From contig PNLU01000024.1 in assembly GCA_013823245.1 (NCBI GenBank), positions 1-36,450 on the forward strand: a DNA stretch of 36,450 nt, read 5' to 3'. Shown here one piece after another: positions 36,309 through 36,450 of this stretch; position 1 is the stretch's first letter, and every line of letters begins with the position of its first letter. The position numbers were made by a program, and so were the translations under genes. Below the pieces are notes generated by a model. That model saw only the letters and a program-made list of their open reading frames with translations, did not search any database and was not told where the DNA came from. The DNA comes from Alcanivorax sp. (GTDB taxonomy: Bacteria > Pseudomonadota > Gammaproteobacteria > Pseudomonadales > Alcanivoracaceae).

Positions 36309-36450
36309 TCATGTTGTACGGACAAGGTGCGCGCGGCGCCCGGGCAAGGCGACAGACAGTTGCACGGTCAGATCCGGCGTCGGCAACATGCCCGCCCCCC
36401 GCTGAGGCCACTCCACCAGGCACAGGCTGCCGGGAGCAAAATAATCGCGC
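36309..36450 (-). CDS. tsaE: tRNA threonylcarbamoyladenosine biosynthesis protein TsaE (3' end only)
   Basis: Partial: about the last 46 codons, running off the window end. Visible residues include RDYFAPGSLCLVEWPQRG, the TsaE family's C-terminal segment, then LPTPDLTVQL and a basic end. TsaE is the ATPase partner of TsaB/TsaD in t6A37 tRNA modification. Its TGA stop at 36311-36309 overlaps an alternative amidase start. tsaE-ami-mutL is the conserved order. Confidence 0.9.
   Translation of the reverse strand, partial: RDYFAPGSLCLVEWPQRGAGMLPTPDLTVQLSVALPGRRAHLVRTT

Overview
The window reads as a chromosomal segment of a high-GC gammaproteobacterium. Gene order is the widely conserved gammaproteobacterial block tsaE-ami-mutL-[insert]-miaA-hfq-hflX-hflK-hflC-DUF2065-hisZ-purA, then tRNA-Leu-rnr-rlmB, then rpsF-priB-rpsR-rplI-dnaB-alr-radA. 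This is the Pseudomonas-like form of the block (hisZ next to purA; a MutL with an endonuclease motif). A TraF-like outer membrane protein and an SLH-like lipoprotein suggest a marine, Alcanivorax/Marinobacter-type organism, but the sequence does not fix the genus. No integrase, transposase, plasmid or phage gene and no CRISPR array was seen.

Layout. 1-7.1 kb, minus strand: the rpsF-priB-rpsR-rplI operon with its own sigma70 promoter (6991-7019) and terminator (5396-5430), then dnaB, alr and radA. priB is easily missed because its only plausible start is CTG, overlapping the rpsF stop. dnaB is split by a 501-residue intein inserted in the Walker A loop. 7.1-8.4 kb, plus strand: two overlapping paralogous exported proteins of unknown function. 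8.4-11.7 kb, minus: rlmB and rnr. 11.8-12.3 kb, plus: tRNA-Leu(CAG) with clear promoter and terminator, then a small membrane protein. 12.3-15 kb, minus: an Hpt-REC-REC-GGDEF-EAL protein whose output domains are both degenerate, and a Pmp3/YqaE peptide. 15.1-23.2 kb, minus: purA, hisZ, DUF2065, hflC, hflK, hflX, hfq, miaA. 33.0-36.45 kb, minus: mutL, an AmiB/AmiC amidase and the 3' end of tsaE.

The most unusual part is 23.2-33.0 kb. mutL and miaA, normally adjacent, are separated by about 9.8 kb of seven genes all on the opposite strand and nearly all cell-envelope related: a GT4 glycosyltransferase overlapping a PAP2 phosphatase, behind a four-repeat, 11-bp-periodic array resembling tandem Pho boxes; a TraF-like outer membrane protein with a lipoprotein carrying SLH-like repeats; a secreted TIM-barrel-like protein translationally coupled to a CE4 polysaccharide deacetylase; and an MDR oxidoreductase. 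My inference is a phosphate-responsive glycolipid module next to an exopolysaccharide or surface-layer module. Only the domain assignments and the DNA motifs are seen directly.

Genes on each strand are tightly packed. Stop/start overlaps of 1-4 bp (alr/radA, rpsF/priB, hflK/hflC, hisZ/purA, amidase/mutL, barrel/CE4) point to translational coupling, and two convergent pairs overlap at their stop codons (8388-8391 and 33002-33005).
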